DNA from: Hypericum androsaemum
Taxonomy: Eukaryota; Streptophyta; Magnoliopsida; Malpighiales; Hypericaceae
Assembly: GCA_963995505.1 (NCBI GenBank)
Contig: OZ023187.1
Span: 10,379,176 to 10,443,175, forward strand
DNA: 64,000 nucleotides
Direction: 5' to 3'
The notes under the pieces were generated by a model that saw nothing but the letters and a program-made list of their open reading frames with translations, made no database searches and was not told the origin of the DNA. The first letter of the stretch is position 1, and each line of letters opens with the position of its first letter. The translations under genes and the position numbers were made by a program. This document shows, in pieces, positions 34,171-44,900 of the stretch.

Positions 34171-34990
34171 TTCCCCTCCTCTTGAAATGGATTTGTCCTC
34201 AAATCCTCGCATACATCATGCTGCCAATTAACAAATATGCTGAAAATAGATTGAATCTTCGAACTTCGTGGCTGCACTTGACACCTTCCTTTCCAACAGA
34301 AGAGATACTTCGAGCATAAGCAATCTAAAGTCATCTCCAATTCAAAAACCAAAATCTTACTTATTTGCCCAAGCTTTTCTTTAAACTTCAAACTATTCCA
34401 GAAGTTGATCAACGGTGAACCTCCAACATAATCAAACTTTTCCACACCCAAGAAGTCAATATGTTCAACATGTAAGATATGGGTTGAACGTCTTCCTTGT
34501 CAACCAAAACAACAAGTTCCTCTTGTTCACCATCAATAGCAGTTAAGTGCTTCTTCATATGAACGACATCCATCAATTCTGATTCATTGAACAAATCTCT
34601 CAAGTAAAGAAGTGACATGGCATGTTCATCAAAACAATCTCCATCGAACAAGTCAATAGAATATTCTCCAAATTCCTCCCATGTCAAAACTTCTTCTTCA
34701 ACAATCACTTTAGTTGTAACCTCCAAATCGTCAGAACTACATACCTTGTGCTCAATATTGTGAATGGTGTTCTCCATAGTCTTCCTTGGTTGAATTCTTT
34801 TTCCCCTACACAGATTAAGGACTTCATGTTGTTGCTCTTGTTTGCACCATGTTCGGTCCATCTTTTCGCTGAGCTTCTTGACCTCAGTTCTCATTATATG
34901 CCTCATCCCACTCAACATGGTCTCTATAATTTTTGGATCAAGCATTGACAAATCAGCTTCAAAATCTCTTCTTGTGTAGTTGCAAGACAT
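34110..34990 (-). pseudogene. Protein of the short F-type element, frameshifted
   Basis: ATG at 34990 (MSCNYTRRDFEAD) gives 193 codons, then the frame shifts around 34410-34450 and continues (GVEKFDYVGGSPLI) to 34110. The ancestral protein was about 290-300 residues. It has no CCHC, protease, RT or integrase motif. Its middle is acidic (VIVEEEVLTWEEFGEYSIDLFDG) and its end carries [14 protein letters not shown], the same peptide as gag-pol at the PPT, after which it reads about 18 codons into the LTR without the TRARA motif. I do not recognise the protein; a gag-like or RNA-binding role is only a guess. Non-autonomous CRM relatives in rice (noaCRR) are a precedent. Confidence 0.75.
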
Positions 34991-35220
34991 CTTCTTTTTT
35001 TCTACTCTTTTTTTTTCGGATTTTTTGTTTCAGCCTTTTGCTTCTTCTTTTCTAGGCTGCCTTCTTCTCTATCTTTCTTTTTTTTCGGAATTTTTTCTCT
35101 CTATTTTTTTTCTTTCTCCAACTGAGAATACAATAAGAACAACTAACTAAAAACTAATGATAAAAAAAACGAAATTTAAAGATAGATGATCTGAAGTAGA
35201 ACCTAAGCTCTGATACCAAC
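34991..35220 (-). other. Leader and PBS of the chimeric short element
   Basis: Short purine-rich leader (pyrimidine-rich on plus) between ATG and PBS; matches the leaders of the F copies, not those of gag-pol elements. No gene. Confidence 0.75.
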
Positions 35221-36004
35221 TGATACGAACCCCGCCAACGATGCGCGAGACCCGTCCAAGAAGCGTTGAAATCCCAGATCGTTCTAGATCAGTTCGTGAT
35301 GGAGATCTCGACCCGATGCTCACAACCAAACAAGAACCTTGGTATTACGACCGCGACCTGCTGCTTGAGTTGAAACAAAGAACCTTGATATGTCGATGAC
35401 GCCACAAACGGTGATGAAGATCCGCTTGATAAGTCGATGGTGAACTCGACGGAATCCCTCCGTTGTGTTCGATCAGTTTCGAAGAACATAGAGAGCAAAG
35501 CCCACGTTTTTCAATCAATAATGGTGTCTCTTTTTCTCATTGCATCAGCCTCTATAAATAGGCTCAATATTACAAAGAGATTCCTAATCAAACAACTCCT
35601 AAAAAGGAATTGAAATCTGGCTGGAAAGGGAAACAAAATAGGAAACAAATCTCTGCCTTTTAGGAAGGCTACAAACTTGATTGTCAAGTAATAATAAACC
35701 AAAAGTTGCTGGAATATAATTTCCTAATCAAAACTAATGGCTGAAATAACTTTCCTAAATAGAATGCCCAAAATCAGAGAGAATGAATCTTCAAGATCTT
35801 TGCTGCTGCAATTTCCTTCTTTAACATGAATTAATGCTCTCAAATTCGTGGTTCTTCCACAATGGACTTCAATGAACTCACTTGAGTCCAACTCTTCAAT
35901 ATAAGCTTGGAAATCAGCCCGTTAAATTGTAACTTGAAGTGCTTTGCACATGCCCTCACAATCGGTCAGATTAGTACTTTATAAGGCTGCTAGGATTCAT
36001 ATCA
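35221..36004 (-). repeat. E-type 5' LTR (784 bp)
   Basis: Read on minus: TGATATGAATCC ... GGTTCGTATCA. Matches 52686-53464. It carries a decayed version of the tail-coding segment: PIVRACAKHFKLQFNGL after an in-frame stop, aligned to GPVTRARAKRFKSQLNGL of L0. Hairpin at 35405-35428. Confidence 0.88.
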
Positions 36005-36313
36005 AAGAAAATGTAAGAAAAGGCAAGATAAGGCAAAAGGGCAAGAAAAGGCAAGAAAAGGAAAGATAAGGCAAGAAAAGGCTAGAAAAGGCAAGGAAAA
36101 GGCAAGCAAAGGAAAGAAAAGGCAAGCAAAGGAAAGAAAAGGCAAGCAAAGGAAAGAAAAGGCAAGAAAAGGCAAGGAAAAGCAATGAAAAGGCAAGAAA
36201 AGGAAAGATAAGGCAAGAAAAGGCAAGGAAAAGGAATGAAAAGGTAAGAAAAGGAAAGATAAGGCAAGAAAAGGAAAGATTAGGCAGGAAAAGGCATGAA
36301 AAGTCAAGAAAAG
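36005..36313. repeat. Purine minisatellite (second block, left of G)
   Basis: Same decamer array; the order of variants is colinear with about 21405-21600 of the first block. Confidence 0.9.
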
Positions 36314-37139
36314 TGATAGGAATCCTCCCACCACAACAAGGACACCAAAAGATCAAGTTCAAGTGCCAAACGGACCATTCACAAGAGCAAGAGCCAAGAA
36401 GTTTCAAGCTGAGTTCAATGCCTTAATTCAAGAAATTTGGGCTCAAGCCAATCTGTTGAAGCCCATTGGTGACCCAGAAGCTAATAAGAAGCCCATAAAC
36501 ATTGTTAAGGCTGTTTAGGAAGTTAATTATGTCTTGATTTCGTTTTTAGGAGTTCTAGAATATCTAGGATGTCAGATGTTTGTTAATTCCGAATTTTTAG
36601 GAGTATCCCGAATTTTTAGGAGTTATAGTCTATCTAGGAAGTCCCTTATGAGATAATTTCGTTTTTGGAAGTTTAAATCAGTTTAGGATACTATAATTTC
36701 ATTTTGAGCATATCTCAATTCGAATTAGGAGTCTCTAAACTTTGCCTATTTATAAAGGCACAAACATAATAAGGAGACTTTCTTTTGGCTGAATAAAATT
36801 TTGTGAGTTGTTGACTCCCTTTTGGTTCTTGCGGGCTGATTAGTTCTTGCACGAACGACCACTTATCAAACGGTTCATCCACCACCGTTTGTGGCGTATT
36901 CGCTTTAAGATCGAGGTTCTTGTTTCCCTACAGCAGCGGGTCAAGGTTATTCAATACCGAGGTTCTTGCAGAAGCGTAAACAACGAGGACACCAAAAGAT
37001 ATGAACAAAAAAAAAAGAAAAGAAAAGAAAAGAAGGGTTGTTGCAGCAGCCAAGAAAAGAAAACAACGGGTTGAGATCTCCATCATTCTGAACGTAGAAG
37101 ATCCGGCTTCCGCGTGGATCCGTCACAAGATTCACATCA
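36314..37139 (+). repeat. 5' LTR of element G (826 bp, with 83-bp insertion)
   Basis: TGATAGGAATCC ... TTCACATCA. TATTTATAAAGG box near 36748. The insertion (about 36985-37070) resembles the leader just downstream (37295-37345, GGGTTGTTGCAGCAGCC), as if leader sequence had been copied into the LTR. Confidence 0.92.
36867..36891 (+). other. Conserved R/U5 stem-loop of element G
   Basis: CAAACGG, 11-base loop, CCGTTTG: perfect 7-bp stem. Compared with A, the fourth pair is A-T instead of G-C, changed on both sides. Repeated in the 3' LTR at 47098-47122. Confidence 0.7.
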
Positions 37140-37671
37140 GTTGGTATCAGAGCTTAGGCTCTACTTCAAACCTATCTATCTTTGAATTTTCGTTTGTTTA
37201 TGTTAGTATTCAGATTAGAGAGTTAGTAGTTCATTATCTGATTGTTTCTTAGTTACAGAAAAAAAAAGAAAAATAAATCCGAAAAAAAAGGAACAAAAAA
37301 TAAGAAAAGAAAAGAAGGGTTGTTGCAGCAGCCAAGAAAAGAAAAGAACTCAAAAGAAAAGGAAAAGAAGTCCAAAAAAGAAAGGAAAGTTGATAGAAGG
37401 ATTGTTGAAGCGTAGAGCAGATTTTTTTTTTGCAATATTGCAACTTTGTTATTTTAGATCATTCCCGTGCTGAAAGAACCATTGCTTCATTAGATCTTGT
37501 TGATAGAGACATCTACTGTGTTTGAATTGGTTCCAACAGATCCAAGAGAGTAGTCAACGAGTGGAAAAAGGCAAGAGTGGTAAGAATATTAGAGTGAATA
37601 AGAGCCAATTGTTGAATGAAACACGAGGGAATTGAGAGCATCATACCCTTGAGTGTAAACACGTGAGGGAG
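37140..37671 (+). other. PBS and leader of element G, up to the F insertion
   Basis: PBS TGGTATCAGAGC at 37142-37153, then purine-rich leader. Donor-like GGTAAGA at 37580; the matching TTGCAG acceptor is at 41947 after the F tandem, so the F elements lie in the candidate intron. The leader ends with GGGAG, the F target site, and resumes at 41898. Confidence 0.8.
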
Positions 37672-38302
37672 TGATATGAATCAGATCTGCAAGAAGCCAT
37701 AATGATTTAATAATTCGTTTTTGAGTTTCAAAGTCTATTTAGGAAGTTAATTATTTGTTAATTTCATTTTACATGAGTTCTATTCTGTTTAGGAAGTTAC
37801 AAAAAAAGATAATTTCGTTTTATTAGGAGTTCTAGTCTGTTTAGGAAGTCAATTATGAGATAATCACGTTTTTGAGTATTCCTAGTAGGATTAGAGTTAT
37901 TTTCCTTTTTTAGTTTCCCTTTTTCAGTCATATTTATCTAGTTAGAAGTTTTATTTAACTAGGATTCTTTTTGTAACAATCTGCCTATATATAAAGGCTT
38001 TATCAATGAGAATGAGGAGAATAATTTGAGTACAAAAAATGTGGGCTATGCTCTCTTGGTTCTTCGGAACTGTTCGAACACAGCGGAGGGATTCCGTTCG
38101 TTCACCTTCGACTTATCAAGCGGATCTACATCACCGTTTGTGGCGTCTTCATCAAATCAAGGTTCTTGTTTTCCTACAGCAGCGGGTCGAGGTTGTTCAT
38201 ACCGAGGTTCTTGCAAAGGTGCAAACAACGGGTCGAGATTTCCATCAATCTGAACGTAGATAGATCCGGCTTCCGCGTGGATCCGTAACGAGATTCACAT
38301 CA
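37672..38302 (+). repeat. F LTR1 (631 bp)
   Basis: TGATATGAATCAG ... TTCACATCA; TATATATAAAGG box near 37987; hairpin 38117-38140. The following PBS (38305-38316) reads TGTTATCAGAGC, one mismatch to the usual form. Confidence 0.93.
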
Positions 38303-38562
38303 GTTGTTATCAGAGCTTAGGTTCTACTTCAGATCATCTATCTTTAAATTTTGTTTTTTTTATCATTAGTTTTTAGTTAGTTGTTCTTATTTTATTCTGA
38401 GTTGGAGAAAGAAAAAAAATAAAAAAAGAGGAAAAAAATTCCGAAAAAAAAGAAAGATAGAGAAGAAGGCAGCCAAGAAAAGAAGAAGAAAGAAGGCTGT
38501 TAAAAAAATCCGAAAAAAAAAGAAAAAGTATAGTGGAAAGAAAAGAGAATTGTGAAAACAAA

Positions 38563-39471
38563 ATGTCTTGCAACTACACAAGAAGAGATTTTGAAGCTGA
38601 TTTGTCAATACTTGATCCAAAGATTATAGAGGCCATGATGAGTGGGATGAGGCATATAATAAGAACGGAGGTCAAGAAGCTCAGCGAAAAGGTGGACCGG
38701 ATAGTGTGCAAACAAGAGAGGATACATGATGTTCCTAATGTCTGTAGCGGAAGAAAAATTCAACAAAGGAGGATGAGGGTCGAAGATGAGAAGAATTCAG
38801 GAGCTGATTTTGTTGGAGAAGTCAATTGAAAGAGGGAGAACACCATTAACACTAAGCACGACATTGAGGGGAAGGTATGTAGTTCTGACGATTTGGAGGT
38901 TACACCTGAAGTGATTGTTGAAGAAGAGGTTTTGACATGGGAGGAATTTGGTGAATATTCTATTGACTTGTTCGATGGAGAATGTTTTGATGACCATGCC
39001 ACGTCACTTCTTTACTTGAGGGATTTGTTCAATGAATCAGAATTGGTGGATGTTGTTCATATGAAGAAGTGCTCACCTGCTAATGATGGTGAACAAGAAG
39101 AACTTGTTGTTTTAGTTGACAAGGAAGATGTCCAACCCATATCTTACATGTCTCCTAATTTACATGTTAAACATATTGACTTCTTAGGTGTGGAAAAGTT
39201 TAATTATGTTGGAGGTTCATCGTTGATCAACATATGGAATAGTTTGAAGTTCAAAGAAAGGCTTAAACGGATTAGTAGGGCTTTTGCTTTTGAGTTGGAG
39301 ATGACTTCAGATTCTTTAAGATCGAAGTACTTGTTCTGTTGGAACGGAAGGTATCAAGTGCAGCCACGACGTTCAAAGAGTTCATTATGCACCAGCATGG
39401 CTGTGAGTTGGCAAAAGCATGACGGATGCAAGGATTTGAGGACGAATCTATTTCAAGAGGAGGGGGAATGA
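38563..39471 (+). pseudogene. F protein, copy 1, with an internal TGA
   Basis: ATG 38563 (MSCNYTRRDFEADLS). TGA at 38827-38829 interrupts an otherwise single frame that resumes (KVCSSDDLEVTPEVIVEEE) and ends KDLRTNLFQEEGE at 39471. The final TGA is the first three bases of LTR2. Compared with the chimeric copy at 34110-34990 it has about 24 extra codons around the nonsense codon, and an extra G in the PPT that changes the exit frame. No known domain; middle part acidic. The start at 38563 is preferred to an upstream GTG because the homologue begins at the same MSCNYT. Confidence 0.78.
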
Positions 39472-40099
39472 TATGAATCAGATCTGCAAGAAGCCATAAT
39501 GATTTAATAATTCGTTTTTGAGTTTCAAAGTCTATTTAGGAAGTTAATTATTTGTTAATTTCATTTTACATGAGTTCTATTCTGTTTAGGAAGTTACAAA
39601 AAAAGATAATTTCGTTTTATTAGGAGTTCTAGTCTGTTTAGGAAGTCAATTATGAGATAATCACGTTTTTGAGTATTCCTAGTAGGATTAGAGTTATTTT
39701 CCTTTTTTAGTTTCCCTTTTTCAGTCATATTTATCTAGTTAGAAGTTTTATTTAACTAGGATTCTTTTTGTAACAATCTGCCTATATATAAAGGCTTTAT
39801 CAATGAGAATGAGGAGAATAATTTGAGTACAAAAAACGTGGGCTATGCTCTCTTGGTTCTTCGGAACTGTTCGAACACATCGGAGGGATTCCGTTCGTTC
39901 ACCTTCGACTTATCAAGCAGATCTACATCACCGTTTGTGACGTCTTCATCAAATCAAGGTTCTTGTTTCCCTACAGCAGCGGGTCGAGGTTGTTCATACC
40001 GAGGTTCTTGCAAAGGTGCAAACAACGGGTCGAGATTTTTATCAATCTGAACGTAGATAGATCCGGCTTCCGCGTGGATCCGTAACGAGATTCACATCA
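39469..40099 (+). repeat. F LTR2 (631 bp, shared by both units)
   Basis: Serves as 3' LTR of unit 1 and 5' LTR of unit 2. Hairpin 39914-39937, first arm CAAGCAG, weaker pairing than LTR1. Confidence 0.93.
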
Positions 40100-40360
40100 G
40101 TTGTTATCAGAGCTTAGGTTCTACTTCAGATCATCTGTCTTTAAATTTCGTTTTTTTTATCATTAGTTTTTTGTTAGTTGTTCTTATTTTATTCTGAGTT
40201 GGAGAAAGAAAAAAAATAAAAAAAGAGGAAGAAAATTCCGAAAAAAAAGAAAGATAGAGAAGAAGGCAGCCAAGAAAAGAAGAAGAAAGAAGGCTGTTAA
40301 AAAAAATCCGAAAAAAAAAGAAAAAGTATAGTGGAAAGAAAAGAGAATTGTGAAAACAAA

Positions 40361-41269
40361 ATGTCTTGCAACTACACAAGAAGAGATTTTGAAGCTTATT
40401 TGTCAATACTTGATCCAAAGATTATAGAGGCCATGATGAGTGGGATGAGGCATATAATAAGAACGGAGGTCAAGAAGCTCAGCGAAAAGGTGGACCGGAT
40501 AGTGTGCAAACAAGAGAGGATACATGATGTTCCTAATGTCTGTAGCGGAAGAAAAATTCAACAAAGGAGGATGAGGGTCAAAGATGAGAAGAATTCAGGA
40601 GCTGATTTTGTTGGAGAAGTCAATTGAAAGAGGGAGAACACCATTAACACTAAGCACGACATTGAGGGGAAGGTATGTAGTTCTGACGATTTGGAGGTTA
40701 CACCTGAAGTGATTGTTGAAGAAGAGGTTTTGACATGGGAGGAATTTGGTGAATATTCTATTGACTTGTTCGATGGAGAATGTTTTGATGACCATGCCAC
40801 GTCACTTCTTTACTTGAGGGATTTGTTCAATGAATCAGAATTGGTGGATGTTGTTCATATGAAGAAGTGCTCACCTGCTAATGATGGTGAACAAGAAGAA
40901 CTTGTTGTTTTAGTTGACAAGGAAGATGTCCAACCCATATCTTACATGTCTCCTAATTTACATGTTAAACATATTGACTTCTTAGGTGTGGAAAAGTTTA
41001 ATTATGTTGGAGGTTCATCGTTGATCAACATATGGAATAGTTTGAAGTTCAAAGAAAGGCTTAAACGGATTAGTAGGGCTTTTGCTTTTGAGTTGGAGAT
41101 GACTTCAGATTCTTTAAGATCGAAGTACTTGTTCTGTTGGAACGGAAGGTATCAAGTGCAGCCACGACGTTCAAAGAGTTCATTATGCACCAGCATGGCT
41201 GTGAGTTGGCAAAAGCATGACGGATGCAAGGATTTGAGGACGAATCTATTTCAAGAGGAGGGGGAATGA
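40361..41269 (+). pseudogene. F protein, copy 2, same internal TGA
   Basis: Nearly identical to copy 1: same nonsense codon (40625-40627), identical last 192 codons, and a few substitutions in the first part (for example GAAGCT followed by T instead of G, and GTCAAA for GTCGAA). The shared stop shows that the defect pre-dates the duplication or was present in the source element. Confidence 0.78.
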
Positions 41270-41897
41270 TATGAATCAGATCTGCAAGAAGCCATAATGA
41301 TTTAATAATTCGTTTTTGAGTTTCAAAGTCTATTTAGGACGTTAATTATTTGTTAATTTCATTTTACATGAGTTCTATTCTGTTTAGGAAGTTACAAAAA
41401 AAGATAATTTCGTTTTATTAGGAGTTCTAGTCTGTTTAGGAAGTCAATTATGAGATAATCACGTTTTTGAGTATTCCTAGTAGGATTAGAGTTATTTTCC
41501 TTTTTTAGTTTCCCTTTTTCAGTCATATTTATCTAGTTAGAAGTTTTATTTAACTAGGATTCTTTTTGTAACAATCTGCCTATATATAAAGGCTTTATCA
41601 ATGAGAATGAGGAGAATAATTTGAGTACAAAAAACGTGGGCTATGCTCTCTTGGTTCTTCGGAACTGTTCGAACACATCGGAGGGATTCCGTTCGTTCAC
41701 CTTCGACTTATCAAGCAGATCTACATCACCGTTTGTGACGTCTTCATCAAATCAAGGTTCTTGTTTCCCTACAGCAGCGGGTCGAGGTTGTTCATACCGA
41801 GGTTCTTGCAAAGGTGCAAACAACGGGTCGAGATTTTTATCAATCTGAACGTAGATAGATCCGGCTTCTGCGTGGATCCGTAACGAGATTCACATCA
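41267..41897 (+). repeat. F LTR3 (631 bp)
   Basis: Closest to LTR2. Hairpin 41712-41735. Followed by GGGAG and the rest of the leader of G. Confidence 0.93.
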
Positions 41898-41951
41898 GGG
41901 AGAGAATTGGTGAGGTCCATTGTTTATCTAACCTTGTTTTCTTGCAGCAAT

Positions 41952-44900
41952 ATGTCTCACAATGATGAAAGGAGTGGAGAAGGTACTTTAGGCAATGCTG
42001 ATCAAAAGGTGTTTGTGGAATCTTTGTTGGGGCAGTTTAGACAACTAATGAGGGCGGAGATAGAGCCGTTGCAAGTGCGAATAGATGAGTTGGAGAATTC
42101 ACATACCGGGCAGCCACAAAGAGCCTCTACTGCACGAGGAGGAAGAGTGCCACCTAGGGAAGGAAGGGGTGGAGACGAGGCAGATTTTGGTGTCTATGAA
42201 GAAGTTGATAGCGGTTCTGCCATTGGTAGTAGGAGGAATGAACGACATCCTACAGATGTTAGGCATAGGGGTGATGAAAACTTGGGAAGTATCAAGTTGA
42301 AGATCCCATCGTTTAAATGACGGTCTGATCCAGAAGCGTACCTCGAGTGGGAGAAGAAGATTGAATTTATTTTTTATTGCCACAACTGTTCTGAAGCAAA
42401 GAAGGTAAAGCTTGCTGTGACTGAGTTTTCTGATTATGCTATTACTTGGTGGGATCAATTTGTTACAAGCAGGAGACATGGGAAGAGATGAAAGTGGTGA
42501 TGAGAAAACGATTTCTGATTATGCTATTACTTGGTGGGATCATTACTATCGGGAGCTGTATAAGAAGTTACAAGGACTTCGACAAGGGAATATGAGTGTG
42601 GAGGATTACTACAAGGAGATGGAGATTGCCATGATTCGAGCCAATGTTGAGGAAGATCGAGAAGCCACTATGGCTAGGTTTCTGTGTGGATTAAACCCTG
42701 AGATTCAAGATAAGGTGGAGTTACAACACTATGTAGAGTTGGAAGATATGGTGCACATGGCAATCAAAGTGGAGAAACAATCAAAGAAGATGGGAGTTTC
42801 ACGAGCAACATCGGGTGCTTCTTCTTGGAAGCCAAACTATGGAAAGAAGTTGGACAAGTCACAAGCGTCCAAAATGGAGCAAAAGATGGAGAGAACCAAT
42901 AGCACTCCACAACAAAAGACGGAAGCCTCTATTTCCAGGAATCGTGACATTAAGTGTTTTAAGTGTCAGGGAAGAGGGCACATCGCAAGTCAATGTCCTA
43001 ACAAGCAGATCATGGTGATGCGAGATAATGGAGAAGTCGAGACTGATAGGCAAGATTCAGACAATGATAGCATGCCCTCATTGGAGGACGTTTCAGAGGA
43101 GGAGTTTGTAGCTCCTGATTCATTGACTTTGGTGACTAGGAGAGCTTTGAGCTTGCAGGCAAAAGAAGTTGACGACGTTGTACAACGGGAGAACATCTTC
43201 CATTCAAGGTGCTATGTCAAGGGCAAGGTCTGTAGTGTCATTATTGATGGGGGAAGTTGTACTAATGTTGCAAGCACTACAATGGTGGAAAAGTTAGGGT
43301 TGCTCATGAAGAAGCACCCTAGGCCATACAAGCTACAATGGCTGAATGATAGTGGAGAAATAAGGGTGGAAAGGCAAGTGTTAGTGGCATTTCAGATTGG
43401 CAAGTATGAAGATGAGGTGTTATGTGATGTAGTGCCAATGCAAGCTGGACACTTGTTGCTTGGAAGGCCATGGCAGTTTGATAGACGAGTGACGCATGAT
43501 GGCTTCACCAACAAGTACTCTTTTGTACTCAACCGATGAGTAGTCACTCTTGTGCCATTGACACCACAGCAAGTCTTTGAAGATCAATTGAAATTGCAAA
43601 AGGAAAGTGATGAAAAAAGAAAAATAGAACAAAAGAAAAGAATTGAAAGGAAAAAAGAAACCGAAAAAAAGGAAGGAAAAACGGCCAATGAGAAAAATGA
43701 TGTGAGAACTGGAAAGAAAGATGGTGAAAGAATAAAAGAAGCCAAAAAAGTTGAAGGAAAAACGGCCAATGAGAGAAAATATGAGGGTCTGAAAAAGAGT
43801 TATTATGCGGGAGTGAGTGATATCAATCAAGCTTGTCTTTCAAAACAGCCAATGATTGTACTTAGGTACAAAGAGGCACTTTTGAACACTAACGAATTGG
43901 ATCATGCTTTGCCAAGTATCGTTGTTACTCTTTTGCAGGAGTTTGAAGATGTCTTTCCCGAGGAATTACCACCGGGGTTACCACCAATCCGAGGAATTGA
44001 ACATCAAATTGACTTTGTTCCAGGAGCTGCAATTCCGAATCGTCCAGCCTATTGCAACCCTGAGGAGACAAAAGAGCTTGCACGACAAGTAAATGAGTTG
44101 TTAGGGAAGGGGTATGTGAGAGAAAGCATGAGTCCTTGCGCTGTTCCAGTTTTACTTGTACCGAAGAAAGATGGAACATGGAGAATGTGTGTTGATTGTC
44201 GATCCATCAACAACATAACGGTAAAGTATCGTCATCCTATTCCTCATTTAGATGATATGTTAGATGAGCTGCATGGATCTTGTATGTTTTCTAAGATTGA
44301 TTTGAAAAGTGGTTATCATCAGATTAGAATGAAAGAAGGAGACGAGTGGAAAACTGCCTTTAAAACAAAATATGGTTTATATGAATGGATGGTCATGCCT
44401 TTTGGATTGTCTAATGCTCCTAGCACATTTATGAGACTTATGAATCATGTTTTGCGTCCATTTATTGGCAGATTTGTTGTCGTTTATTTTGATGATATAC
44501 TGATTTATAGCAAAAGCTTGGAAGATCATGTAGTACATTTGAAATCTGTTCTAGATGCACTTAGAAAAGATCAGTTATTTGCCAATATGAAGAAGTATAC
44601 TTTTTGCACAAACAAGCTTGTGTTCTTGGGATTTGTTGTTAGTGCAGAAGGTATACAGGTCGATGAAGAGAAGGTACGTGCAATCCAAGAGTGGCCAAGT
44701 CCGACAAGTGTTGCTAATGTTCAGAGTTTTCATGGGCTAGCTAGCTTCTACCGAAGGTTTGTGAAAGACTTCAGTAGCATAGCTGCACCACTTACTGAAG
44801 TGATCAAGAAGAATGTCGGATTTCGATGGGGAGAAGAACAAGAAAAGGCGTTTCAGCTAATTAAAGAGAAGTTGACAAATGCACCTTTATTGTCTTTACC

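Larger units (their letters stand above)
33571..36004 (-). mobile_element. Short non-autonomous element with mismatched LTRs (F-type 3', E-type 5')
   Basis: Minus strand. 5' LTR (35221-36004) is E-type; PBS 35207-35218; internal domain (34171-35220) is F-type; 3' LTR (33571-34170) is F-type and lacks its last 31 bp or so. The PPT (GAGGAGGGGAA) precedes the 3' LTR. A normally transposed element has two copies of one LTR, so this is a recombinant. No duplication is found, as the left end is lost in the minisatellite. Confidence 0.8.
37672..41897 (+). mobile_element. Tandem of non-autonomous element F (3 LTRs, 2 internal domains)
   Basis: LTR1-internal1-LTR2-internal2-LTR3 with a repeat period of about 1798 bp and one duplication, GGGAG, flanking the whole array (37667-37671 and 41898-41902). 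A single F unit would be about 2.4 kb. It has PBS and PPT of the CRM-like family but no pol. LTR2 and LTR3 share several bases that LTR1 lacks. Best explained by one integration followed by unequal LTR-LTR exchange. Confidence 0.92.
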
